NCBI GenBank assembly: GCA_003133565.1
Contig: PKYB01000009.1
Coordinates: forward strand, 1 to 64,000
Direction of reading: 5' to 3'
Source of the DNA: Solirubrobacterales bacterium
Lineage (GTDB): Bacteria > Actinomycetota > Thermoleophilia > Solirubrobacterales > Solirubrobacteraceae
DNA: 64,000 nucleotides
The number at the start of each line of letters is the position of its first letter. The stretch's first letter is position 1. The notes under the pieces were generated by a model. That model ran no database searches. It was not told the origin of the DNA and worked only from the letters and a program-made list of their open reading frames with translations. The translations under genes were made by a program, and so were the position numbers. Below are positions 52,542 through 60,558 of the stretch, piece after piece.

Positions 52542-52877
52542 GTGCCTGAGGATGTCCGCCGCGCGGCGGACCTCCTCGAGCGCCGCTGGCTCATTTCGAT
52601 CGTCTTTGCGGCGTGCGCCGGCGAGGTCCGGTTCAACGCCTTCATCGACGCCGTAGAAGGCATCTCCCCGCGGATGCTGGCCGAGCGCCTGCGCGACCTC
52701 GAGCGAGCCGGGCTGATCGAGCGACGCGTGCTACCGCACAGTCCGCCGTCGGTCGAGTATCACCTCACCCCGCGCGGACGCGCGCTCGAGCCGGTGATCG
52801 AGGCTCTACGCGGCTACGCCGCGGGCGAAGCGACGATCGCTAGTCGCTCTCACGCAGCAGCGTCGGCTCCTCGATGA
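52542..52877 (+). CDS. HxlR-family winged-helix transcriptional regulator
   Basis: ADLLERRWLISIVFAACAGEVRFNAFIDAVEGISPRMLAERLRDLERAGLIERRV...VEYHLTPRGRAL. Confidence 0.88.
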   Translation: MPEDVRRAADLLERRWLISIVFAACAGEVRFNAFIDAVEGISPRMLAERLRDLERAGLIERRVLPHSPPSVEYHLTPRGRALEPVIEALRGYAAGEATIASRSHAAASAPR

Positions 52878-53172
52878 ACTCGAGGACGCCGAGCAGCTCA
52901 CCGACGCGGCAGACGAGCAGGCGCTCCTCTTCAACCTCGACCCAAGCGCCGGCAGAGAACGGAAACACGACGTGGTCGCCGGGACGCACCGGCATTTCCA
53001 CGCCGGCCTGACTCCACCAGTCAAGACCGGCACCGACAGCGAGCACAATCCCGTGCTGGGGTGGCGGCTCGTGTGTACCGGGCGGCACGACAATCCCCGA
53101 CTGGCGTATGCGATCGGGTTCGAGCTCTTTGATCACGACACGGTCAAAAAGTGGGCGTAGCGCTTGACGCAT
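52840..53172 (-). CDS. Divergent GroES-like co-chaperonin
   Basis: LRPLFDRVVIKELEPDRIRQSGIVVPPGTHEPPPQHGIVLAVGAG...VRPGDHVVFPFSAGAWVEVEEERLLVCRVGELLGVL. Confidence 0.82.
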   Translation of the reverse strand: MRQALRPLFDRVVIKELEPDRIRQSGIVVPPGTHEPPPQHGIVLAVGAGLDWWSQAGVEMPVRPGDHVVFPFSAGAWVEVEEERLLVCRVGELLGVLEFIEEPTLLRESD

Positions 53173-53229
53173 TGCCTAGAAGGTTAGTCGGCTCAGCCGA
53201 CAAAGCAGCCGGTGGCGCGCGATCGGAGC

Positions 53230-53467
53230 GCACACCGGACCTGCATTCCGCCGGCGAGCAGCCTTCCGGTCGCGGAGATCGCCCGTCGCCTGCTTTGGGC
53301 GGTCCGCATGCTAGCGTCCGACCTGACGGTGGTTGGCATGGATCTCGTCGACGTCATTCCGACGGCGATCCGGGTCAGCTGACATCACGGCCCCTGTTGG
53401 CGAGCGCGTCGTGCACGAGGCGCTCACGGGAATTGCGCTGCGCCGTGAGCGCGGGACGGAGACATAG
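53230..53467 (+). pseudogene. Arginase/agmatinase-family (ureohydrolase) C-terminal remnant, frameshifted
   Basis: Frame 1: LPVAEIARRLLWAVRMLASDLTVVGMDLVDVIPTAI; frame 2: ADITAPVGERVVHEALTGIALRRERGTET*; together resemble a ureohydrolase C-terminus. Confidence 0.5.
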
Positions 53468-54874
53468 ATGCCGCAGTCGCCGAGCCATCAGCCAGCCGAT
53501 GTATTCGTGATCTTCGGCATCACCGGTGACCTCGCGCGCAAGATGACGTTGCGCTCGCTCTACCGACTCGAACGACGTGGCTTGCTCAACTGCCCGATCG
53601 TCGGCGTTGCCGTCGACCATTGGACGGTAAATGAGCTGCGCGACCACGCCCGCCAAGCGATTGTCGCCGGCGGCGAGACGATCGACACAAAGGTCTTCGC
53701 ACGGTTCGCCAAGCGACTTAGCTATATCGGCGGTGACTTCGCGAAACCGAGCACGTTTGCCGCCGTCGCCAAGGCAATCGGCAGTGCTAGCACGCCGGTC
53801 TTCTACCTCGAGATCCCGCCCGCACTCTTTGCACCGGTCGTCGACAGCCTCGCCAGCGCCAAGATCCTGCCGCCAACCGCGCGCGTGGTAATCGAAAAGC
53901 CGTTTGGCCACGACCTCGCATCGGCCCGTGCGCTCGCCGCCGAGCTGCACACCCATCTACGGGAAGACCAGATCTATCGCATCGACCACTTCCTCGGCAA
54001 GATGGGACTGGAGGAGTTTCTCTATCTGCGCTTCGCCAACACGATGCTCGAGCCGCTGTGGAATCGCTACTACGTTGGCAGCGTCCAGATCACAATGGCT
54101 GAGCAGTTCGGCGTTGAGGACCGCGGAGCCTTCTATGACCCGGTCGGGGCGCTTCGCGACGTCGTCGTCAACCACTTGATGCAGCTGCTGGCGGCCGTCG
54201 CTCAGGATCCGCCGGCCGCGGGCGACGCCAGCGCGCTGGCCGACGCCAAGTACGCGGTCTTGCGCTCGGTCACCGATGCCGACCCGGCCCACTACGTGCG
54301 CGGGCAGTACGACGGCTACCGCTCGATTGAGGGCGTGGCAAAAGACTCGACTACCGAGACCTACGCGGCGCTGCGGCTCGAAATCGACAACTGGCGCTGG
54401 GCGGGTGTGCCCTTCCTCATTCGCACCGGTAAGCGGCTGCCGCTGACCCAGACCGAGGTCCGCCTTGTCTTCCGCCATGCGCCACGGCTGCCCTTCGCCA
54501 AGATCAACCACCGCCGGCCGGAGCCGAACCAGATCGTCGTGCGCGTCGATCCCGGTACCGGCGTGAAAATCAACCTCGACGCGATGCGCGCCGACCACAG
54601 CGGGCCCGCGGAGATCGAGCTGCCGATGCGCTTCCAGGACGAGGGGGGAGAGGCGCCGACGCCGTATGAGGTGCTGCTCGAGGCGGCGCTGAAAGGCGAC
54701 GCCACGCGCTTCGCGCGTCAGGACGCGATCGAGGAGAGTTGGCGCGTGTGCGCGCCGCTGCTCGACGAGCCTCCCAAGGTCGAGTCCTACGCCGACGGCT
54801 CCTGGGGGCCGGCGGCAGCCCAGCGACTCGTCAAAGGGCTCGGCCGCTGGCACGAACCCTGGGTTGACGCCTGA
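53468..54874 (+). CDS. zwf: Glucose-6-phosphate dehydrogenase
   Basis: IFGITGDLARKMTLRSLYRLE, RIDHFLGKMGLEEFLYLRFAN, FLIRTGKRLPLTQTEVRLVF. Confidence 0.97.
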   Translation: MPQSPSHQPADVFVIFGITGDLARKMTLRSLYRLERRGLLNCPIVGVAVDHWTVNELRDHARQAIVAGGETIDTKVFARFAKRLSYIGGDFAKPSTFAAVAKAIGSASTPVFYLEIPPALFAPVVDSLASAKILPPTARVVIEKPFGHDLASARALAAELHTHLREDQIYRIDHFLGKMGLEEFLYLRFANTMLEPLWNRYYVGSVQITMAEQFGVEDRGAFYDPVGALRDVVVNHLMQLLAAVAQDPPAAGDASALADAKYAVLRSVTDADPAHYVRGQYDGYRSIEGVAKDSTTETYAALRLEIDNWRWAGVPFLIRTGKRLPLTQTEVRLVFRHAPRLPFAKINHRRPEPNQIVVRVDPGTGVKINLDAMRADHSGPAEIELPMRFQDEGGEAPTPYEVLLEAALKGDATRFARQDAIEESWRVCAPLLDEPPKVESYADGSWGPAAAQRLVKGLGRWHEPWVDA

Positions 54875-54895
54875 TGGCGCTCGCGCCATCAGGCG
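54868..54895. promoter_or_regulatory. 12-bp perfect hairpin spanning zwf stop and downstream start codon
   Basis: CGCCTGATGGCG-CTCG-CGCCATCAGGCG; contains TGA (54872-54874) and ATG (54874-54876). Confidence 0.6.
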
Positions 54896-55788
54896 AGCAG
54901 ATCGAACTCAGCAGCGGCGATCAGCGCGCCGTTGTCGTGGAGGTTGGCGGCGGACTGCGCTCATTCAACGTCGGCGAACGGGCGGTTCTCGACGGCTACG
55001 CGGTCGATGAGCTCTGTAGCGGCGGGCGCGGCCAGCCGCTGATTCCCTGGCCCAACCGCGTGCGCGACGGGCGCTACGAATGGGAGGGCGAGGAGCTGCA
55101 GCTCGATATCAGCGAGCCGGCGCTCGACAACGCCATCCACGGCCTTTTGCGCTGGTGCAACTGGCGCGTGCGCGAGCGCAAAAGCTCGCGCGTCGTGCTC
55201 GGAGAGCTCCTGCACCCAACGCCGGGCTACCCATTCACGCTCGATGTGGAGCTCACCTATCAGCTGCTCGACGACGGTCTGACCGTCACCGCGCACGCCA
55301 CCAACGTCGGCGGCCGCGCCTGCCCCTACGGCGTCGGCTTTCATCCCTACATGAGGCTGGCTGACGCGCCACGGATCGACGACGGCCTGCTCACCCTGCC
55401 GGCCGCCGTCCGTCTGCTCGCCGACGAGCGGTTGATCCCGCACTCGCGCGAAGCGGTTGACGGCGACTACGACTTTCGCGCGCCGCGCCGCGTTGGCGCC
55501 ACCGTCCTCGACAGTTGCTTCACCGAACTCGAACGCGACGCCGACGGCCTCGCCCGCGTCGTGTTCGAACACAGCGACGGCTCCGCGCGCTGGGTGCTCT
55601 GGGTGGACTCCGCCTACCCGTTCTTGATGGTCTTTACCGGTGACACGCTGGCGCCCGGCGAGCAGCGGCGCGGCCTGGCGGTCGAACCGATGTCGTGTGC
55701 GCCGAACGCGCTGCAGAGCGGGGAGGGGCTAGTGCGACTCGAACCCGGCGAGTCTCATACGGCGCGCTGGGGTCTCACCGTCGTGTAG
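54874..55788 (+). CDS. Aldose 1-epimerase family protein
   Basis: QPLIPWPNRVRDGRYEWEGEELQLDI...NAIHGLLRWCNW, CPYGVGFHPYM, AVEPMSCAPNAL. Confidence 0.92.
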   Translation: MALAPSGEQIELSSGDQRAVVVEVGGGLRSFNVGERAVLDGYAVDELCSGGRGQPLIPWPNRVRDGRYEWEGEELQLDISEPALDNAIHGLLRWCNWRVRERKSSRVVLGELLHPTPGYPFTLDVELTYQLLDDGLTVTAHATNVGGRACPYGVGFHPYMRLADAPRIDDGLLTLPAAVRLLADERLIPHSREAVDGDYDFRAPRRVGATVLDSCFTELERDADGLARVVFEHSDGSARWVLWVDSAYPFLMVFTGDTLAPGEQRRGLAVEPMSCAPNALQSGEGLVRLEPGESHTARWGLTVV

Positions 55789-55806
55789 ACGCGGCGTACG
55801 CCCGGA

Positions 55807-56580
55807 TCAGCGCCGGGCGCCGCCGAATATCCGCAGCAGCGAGATGAACAGGTTGATGAAGTCGAGGTAGAGCATCAGCGCGCCGTAGATCGCGAACTTC
55901 TCGCCACCCGCGGCAACCGTCAACGGCTGGCCGCCACCGCGTCCGCGGAATCCGCCGCCAAAGCCGAAGCGGCCGCGACCGATGCGCATCTGCTTCAGGT
56001 TCTGGATGTCGTAGGCGGTCAGGCCGGAGAAGATGATCACGCCGGCGAAGCCGATCAACAGATTCAGTACGCCGCCGCCGGTGAAGATGAAGACAACGCT
56101 CGCCACGATGATCCCGATCAGCGCGCCGAACAGGATCGGGCCAAAGCGCGTGAGGTCAGACTTCGTCGTGTAGCCCCACAGCGCCATGCCAGCGAACACA
56201 CCGCAGGCGCCGCCGAACGCGCCGACGACGGACTTCGTCGTGTACACGTCGAGCAGGATCGAGAAGACGACGCCGGTCAGCGCGGCGTAGAGGAAGAAGA
56301 CCAGCGCGGCGACCTGCACGGAAACGCGCTGCGAGGCGACGATCGGGCGCAAGGCGATGACGAAGCCGAGCTGGGCGAAGAGCGCGACGTAGAACAGCGT
56401 CTGATGCGTGGAGAAGTAGTTCAGCGCGGCGTTGCTCTCGTGAAACCAGATCGCGACACCGGTGGTAAGTGCGAGCGCCAGGAACATCCAGGCGAACACC
56501 TGGCGAAGGAAGTCACGCTCGGCGAGCGCGTCGGTTCCAAATGCGGCGGTTGCGTCATACGTGGGCACGGCTGTGGTCAC
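55807..56580 (-). CDS. Bax inhibitor-1/YccA family membrane protein
   Basis: Seven-TM pattern, LTAYDIQNLKQM, ALMLYLDFINLFISLLRIFG. Confidence 0.93.
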   Translation of the reverse strand: MTTAVPTYDATAAFGTDALAERDFLRQVFAWMFLALALTTGVAIWFHESNAALNYFSTHQTLFYVALFAQLGFVIALRPIVASQRVSVQVAALVFFLYAALTGVVFSILLDVYTTKSVVGAFGGACGVFAGMALWGYTTKSDLTRFGPILFGALIGIIVASVVFIFTGGGVLNLLIGFAGVIIFSGLTAYDIQNLKQMRIGRGRFGFGGGFRGRGGGQPLTVAAGGEKFAIYGALMLYLDFINLFISLLRIFGGARR

Positions 56581-56831
56581 TTTCCTCGGGGATTCCGGTC
56601 CTTATTAATCTAGCGTGTGACGGCGCCACGTCGCCACAACAAAGCCGATACGCGCTAGCCTGAAGGTCCGGCGGATTGCCTACTCGGCCATGGCACCTAG
56701 CGTGCTGAGCCGGGCAACGCACCGACTTCGGTGGGTGGCCTGTCCCGGTGGCCGGGAGTGTCACGCCAACCCAGGCAAGACACAAAGTCCTGGGACGTTG
56801 TAGTAGAGCGGCGATCTATGACCGGGCGGAA

Positions 56832-56856
56832 CCGGGCGAGCCCTAGGCTCGCCCGG
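56832..56856 (-). terminator. Hairpin CCGGGCGAGCC-CTA-GGCTCGCCCGG at MFS gene stop
   Basis: 11-bp perfect stem, 3-nt loop; overlaps TAG stop of minus-strand MFS gene. Confidence 0.45.
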
Positions 56857-58108
56857 CCGCATTTTGGGGCGAGTTGGGCATGCTGACGACCGGGTGCTGG
56901 CGTCGTGGGCGCACGCTCAAGAAGACGACCAGTGCCGCGCTCGCCAACACAGCGCCGAAGAGGGGAGTGCTCGCGAGTCCGACCGTCGATAACGCTAGGC
57001 CGCCAAAGAGCGGCCCGCTCGCGATCCCCACATTGAACGAGGCCGAGTACCAGGCTGACGCGATATCGGTGCTGCGCGGCGCGGCCACGAGGACCCCGGT
57101 TTGCATCGCGATCACGAGGCCGCCAAAGCCGACGCTGTCCAGCGCCACGAAAATCACGGCCGCAGGGCCGTTTCCGCCGAACGCGTAGAGGCTCACGAGA
57201 GAGATTGCGAGGAGCGCGATCGGGGCGATCGTTGCCGCGCGTGGCCGCCGGCTGTAGAGAGCACCAACCGCCGTGATGCCGAGGGTGCCGGTGATTCCAG
57301 TGAACAGCAGGACCGGTGCGATGTCGTGCTGTGGCAGTCCGCTCACGCGGTGCAGGAAGGGGCTGATGAAGGTAAACGCGGTGAAGAACCCCGCGACGGC
57401 GAGGACCGCCGTAACCACGATCACGCGATAGCGCCGGGCGTCTGGATCGCTCCCGGCCGCGGCATGGCTATCGGAGGGTTTAGTGGTCGGGATGAGGAGC
57501 GCAACCGCGCCGAGACTCACGAGTCCAATCCCGGCGAGCACGACGAAAGAAATGCGCCAACCCGCTTGCTGGCCGATCCAGGTCCCTGCGGGGACGCCCA
57601 AAACGACTCCGACCGAGCTGCCGGCGAAGACGCCGGCGACCGCGCGAGCTCGCTCAGTCGGTTTGAATAGTCCCGCCGCCGTTACCGCTGCCACCGACCA
57701 GTACACGGCTTGTGACAGCGCCGTAATGGCTCGCGCCGCCACCAGCCAGCCGTAGCTCGGCGCCACTGCCGCCCCGAGCGTGCCGAGGACGAAGATGCCG
57801 AGCAAGCCGGAAAGCAGTAGCCGTCGCGGAATCCGATGTGTGAGATGCGTCAACGGCGCCGAGGCCAGTACGACGACACCGGCATAGACGGTGACCAGCA
57901 AGCCGGTGGCCGATAGCGACGAGTGGAGCCCCGCCGATATCTGAGGCAGGAGGCCAACAGGAAGGTTTTCGCCCGTGACAAAGCAAAACGCCGCCGTCCC
58001 TACAGCAGCCACCGCCAGGACCGCGGCGAACGGGCGCTGCGTGGACAGCAAATCGACGTCCGCGGAGCCCGCGGGCCGGTCGGGCTCACGGGGGCCAACC
58101 CCCTCCAC
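56843..58108 (-). CDS. MFS transporter (drug/arabinose-efflux-like)
   Basis: 12-TM pattern; HRIPRRLLLSGLLGIFVLGTLGAAVAPSYGWLVAARAITAL. Confidence 0.9.
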   Translation of the reverse strand: MEGVGPREPDRPAGSADVDLLSTQRPFAAVLAVAAVGTAAFCFVTGENLPVGLLPQISAGLHSSLSATGLLVTVYAGVVVLASAPLTHLTHRIPRRLLLSGLLGIFVLGTLGAAVAPSYGWLVAARAITALSQAVYWSVAAVTAAGLFKPTERARAVAGVFAGSSVGVVLGVPAGTWIGQQAGWRISFVVLAGIGLVSLGAVALLIPTTKPSDSHAAAGSDPDARRYRVIVVTAVLAVAGFFTAFTFISPFLHRVSGLPQHDIAPVLLFTGITGTLGITAVGALYSRRPRAATIAPIALLAISLVSLYAFGGNGPAAVIFVALDSVGFGGLVIAMQTGVLVAAPRSTDIASAWYSASFNVGIASGPLFGGLALSTVGLASTPLFGAVLASAALVVFLSVRPRRQHPVVSMPNSPQNAAGRA

Positions 58109-58145
58109 GCATACCTCCCGCTAGCTGACCTCGCAATCTAGTCGC

Positions 58146-58964
58146 TTGACCCGCGAAAACAGGGTAGGCCCGACGGTGCGGATCGTTAATGTGCGTTGGG
58201 TGAGCGACTACCCGCAGCGCATTGTCCCTGTCAACCACATCGAGCCGGTGCCGCGGCGGGTGCGCGCCTTTTTGGGTGGGGCGGCTGTGCTCGACACAAC
58301 CCACGCTCTGTATGTCTGGGAGTCGCCGCATTTTCCTCAGTACTACATTCCGCTCGGCGACGTGAACTCGGCGGTACTTGTCGACGAGGGGCACGTCGAG
58401 CATCTACTCCGTGGCACAGCACAACGACACGGTTTGCGCGTCGGCGAAGCAACTAGGCCAGGCGCTGCCCACGTCTACGGCACCGACGCATTGGCCGGGC
58501 TGGCCGGCACCGTGCGCTTTGAATGGCACGCCCTCGAAGCCTGGTTCGAGGAAGACGAGGAGATCTTTGTACATCCGCGCGACCCCTACGTTCGGGTGGA
58601 CGCGCTGCGGTCCAATCGCACCATTCGCGTCGAATTGGAGGGCGTTCTCCTCGCGGAATCCTCCTCTCCGGTCATGGTCTTTGAGACCGGGTTACCGACC
58701 CGCTACTACCTCGACCGCACCACTGTCGACTTTGACCATTTGGTCCATACCGAGACGGTCACTTCGTGCCCATACAAAGGTACGACCAACGAGTACTGGT
58801 CGGCCCACATCGGCGATGAAATACACCAGGACATCGCCTGGTCCTATCGCTTTCCGACCGGCGCCCTGCTGCCGATCGCGGGTCTGATCGCGTTCTACAA
58901 CGAGAAGGTCGACCTGACGTTGGACGGCGTGGCGCTCGAGCGGCCCCCGATCAAGTCAAAGTAA
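58146..58964 (+). CDS. DUF427 domain protein with two domain copies; start may be GTG 58176
   Basis: Two repeats of the pattern VLDTTHALYVWESPHFPQYYIPLGDV / LAESSSPVMVFETGLPTRYYLDRTTV; CPYKGTTNEYWS. Confidence 0.88.
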   Translation: MTRENRVGPTVRIVNVRWVSDYPQRIVPVNHIEPVPRRVRAFLGGAAVLDTTHALYVWESPHFPQYYIPLGDVNSAVLVDEGHVEHLLRGTAQRHGLRVGEATRPGAAHVYGTDALAGLAGTVRFEWHALEAWFEEDEEIFVHPRDPYVRVDALRSNRTIRVELEGVLLAESSSPVMVFETGLPTRYYLDRTTVDFDHLVHTETVTSCPYKGTTNEYWSAHIGDEIHQDIAWSYRFPTGALLPIAGLIAFYNEKVDLTLDGVALERPPIKSK

Positions 58965-59052
58965 GCCCGGTTTCGGTTACATAATCCGCGACCGGGGGGT
59001 GGGCCTGGAAATCGCGGAGCCAATCTCTTTCTCGCTGCATGCGTGGCGCTGC

Positions 59053-59703
59053 TCACAGTCCGCCTGGCAACGCGCCGTGCAGCTTGGTGCACGTCCGATT
59101 CGCGCGCAGGAAGATCGGCGAGTTGGGGTCGAGGTCGCTGCCAGGGCGCCAGTTGAGCTCCAAACCGGCGCTCGTCGGGTCGGGGAAGTCGAGCACGCCA
59201 TGGCTGCGCATGCACTGCGCGTAGACGACCGCCTGTTTGAGGAACAGCTGCTGCTGGGCGAGGCTGGCCGTGGCGTTGGTCAGGTCCTTATTGCACCTCT
59301 CCTGCGCGGCCATGATCTCGGACGAGCCCGGGACGATCCCGACGAATGCTCCCTGCGAGTTCGGATCGGGGAAGTTGGGGTCGCCGTTCACGCGCGCGCA
59401 CTGCGCGAACTTGAGCAGCTGTGCGTTGCTGTAGGAGCGTCCTGTTGCGCTTATCTCCTTAACCGAAGCGCCGGCCACCAGCGAAGTCGAGCTCGGCGCG
59501 CCGCCGCCGGCAGGGGACGACCGCACGCCACTGTTCGAGCCGGAGCTGTTGACGGCCGAGCCGGAGTGCGACTTGCCGAGGCTGGCGACACCGGGCGAAC
59601 TACCGCCGCAGGCACCAAGCAACAGACCGACCGCGATCGCCGAGATCGCCGCCACGAGCCCACGCGCCCGCACGCGATGTATCACGGTCCTAATGGCTGA
59701 CAA
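59053..59703 (-). CDS. Putative lipoprotein
   Basis: N-terminal hydrophobic segment and lipobox GLLLGACGG; Ser/Gly-rich linker then Cys-containing domain (FAQCARVNGDPNFPDP, QCMRSHGVLDFPDPTS). Confidence 0.8.
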   Translation of the reverse strand: MSAIRTVIHRVRARGLVAAISAIAVGLLLGACGGSSPGVASLGKSHSGSAVNSSGSNSGVRSSPAGGGAPSSTSLVAGASVKEISATGRSYSNAQLLKFAQCARVNGDPNFPDPNSQGAFVGIVPGSSEIMAAQERCNKDLTNATASLAQQQLFLKQAVVYAQCMRSHGVLDFPDPTSAGLELNWRPGSDLDPNSPIFLRANRTCTKLHGALPGGL

Positions 59704-60230
59704 CTGAGCCGGTTCCCTCTCTGACGGATCATAGAACGCCTCACAACGAGTCGTGGGTCGGCCTCACGCCGAGATCTCCGGCACGGTGACGCCAGGACGC
59801 CATGTCAGGGGGGACCCGAGCGTAAACGCTCACGAAGACAGCGGAGCGACGCCGAGCGGACCGCTCTGCAGCAGCACCTACCACTGGACCGCGCGCGCGT
59901 AACCTCCGCGGCGCCTGCGTGCGAGCGCGCCACCACAGTCGACCGAGCGGCCACCCGCGGCTGACCGGCCAGTTCAGTGTCCCCAACGCCTTCCTTCGGG
60001 CGCAAACGCCACAAACAAGCCCCTGATGCCGCGGCTACCGCTCCCTCGCGGCTGGCAACACTACATAAGATAGATTATCGAGCGTAATTGATCGTGAACG
60101 GGACGCCGAAGGAGCACTCCAAGGCGTACAGCCGGTTTCGGCGGGTTGTTGTCGGTACCCCGCCGGCACGAGGAGCATCCCGGCTCGACCAGCTGCGCTG
60201 GATGCGCGGCGTCTACGTACGAGTGCTGCC

Positions 60231-60377
60231 GTGGAGCGTGCCGTGTTACTGGTCATAGCCCTCTGGTATCCCTGCTGGCTGCCAGCAGCGTTCGGCGTTT
60301 TGTGGATCGCCGGCGTGACTAACATCAGCCTCCGGATTCGCCGCGAGCAGGGACACCACGCGAGACCCGGCTCGTAG
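60231..60377 (+). CDS. Candidate small membrane protein (48 aa), not in ORF track
   Basis: Manual translation: VERAVLLVIALWYPCWLPAAFGVLWIAGVTNISLRIRREQGHHARPGS*; single TM then basic tail; weak RBS. Confidence 0.35.
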   Translation: MERAVLLVIALWYPCWLPAAFGVLWIAGVTNISLRIRREQGHHARPGS

Positions 60378-60558
60378 CCTGCGCTCCAGGCCCATCAAGA
60401 GGCGCCCTTCGGGCGCTGCGCGTCGCTGACGCGACGGCTCTTGACTAGCCCTCCGCTAAGGCGCAGTGCAGTTTCACCCGGTGATAGATAAACGAGCGTA
60501 ACGGGAGCGACGTCAGGCGCACCTCAACGCACGCGATCTTCCCGGGTGGAAGGGAACG

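Noticed and set aside
53151-53510. 119-aa plus-strand ORF
   Set aside because: Composition spurious; the region is better explained as a frameshifted ureohydrolase remnant in the other two frames.
59740-60550. tRNA, rRNA or transposase in the gap before the NRPS
   Set aside because: No cloverleaf-like sequence, rRNA signature or DDE-type protein recognised; only short hairpins such as GCGCCC-TTC-GGGCGC.
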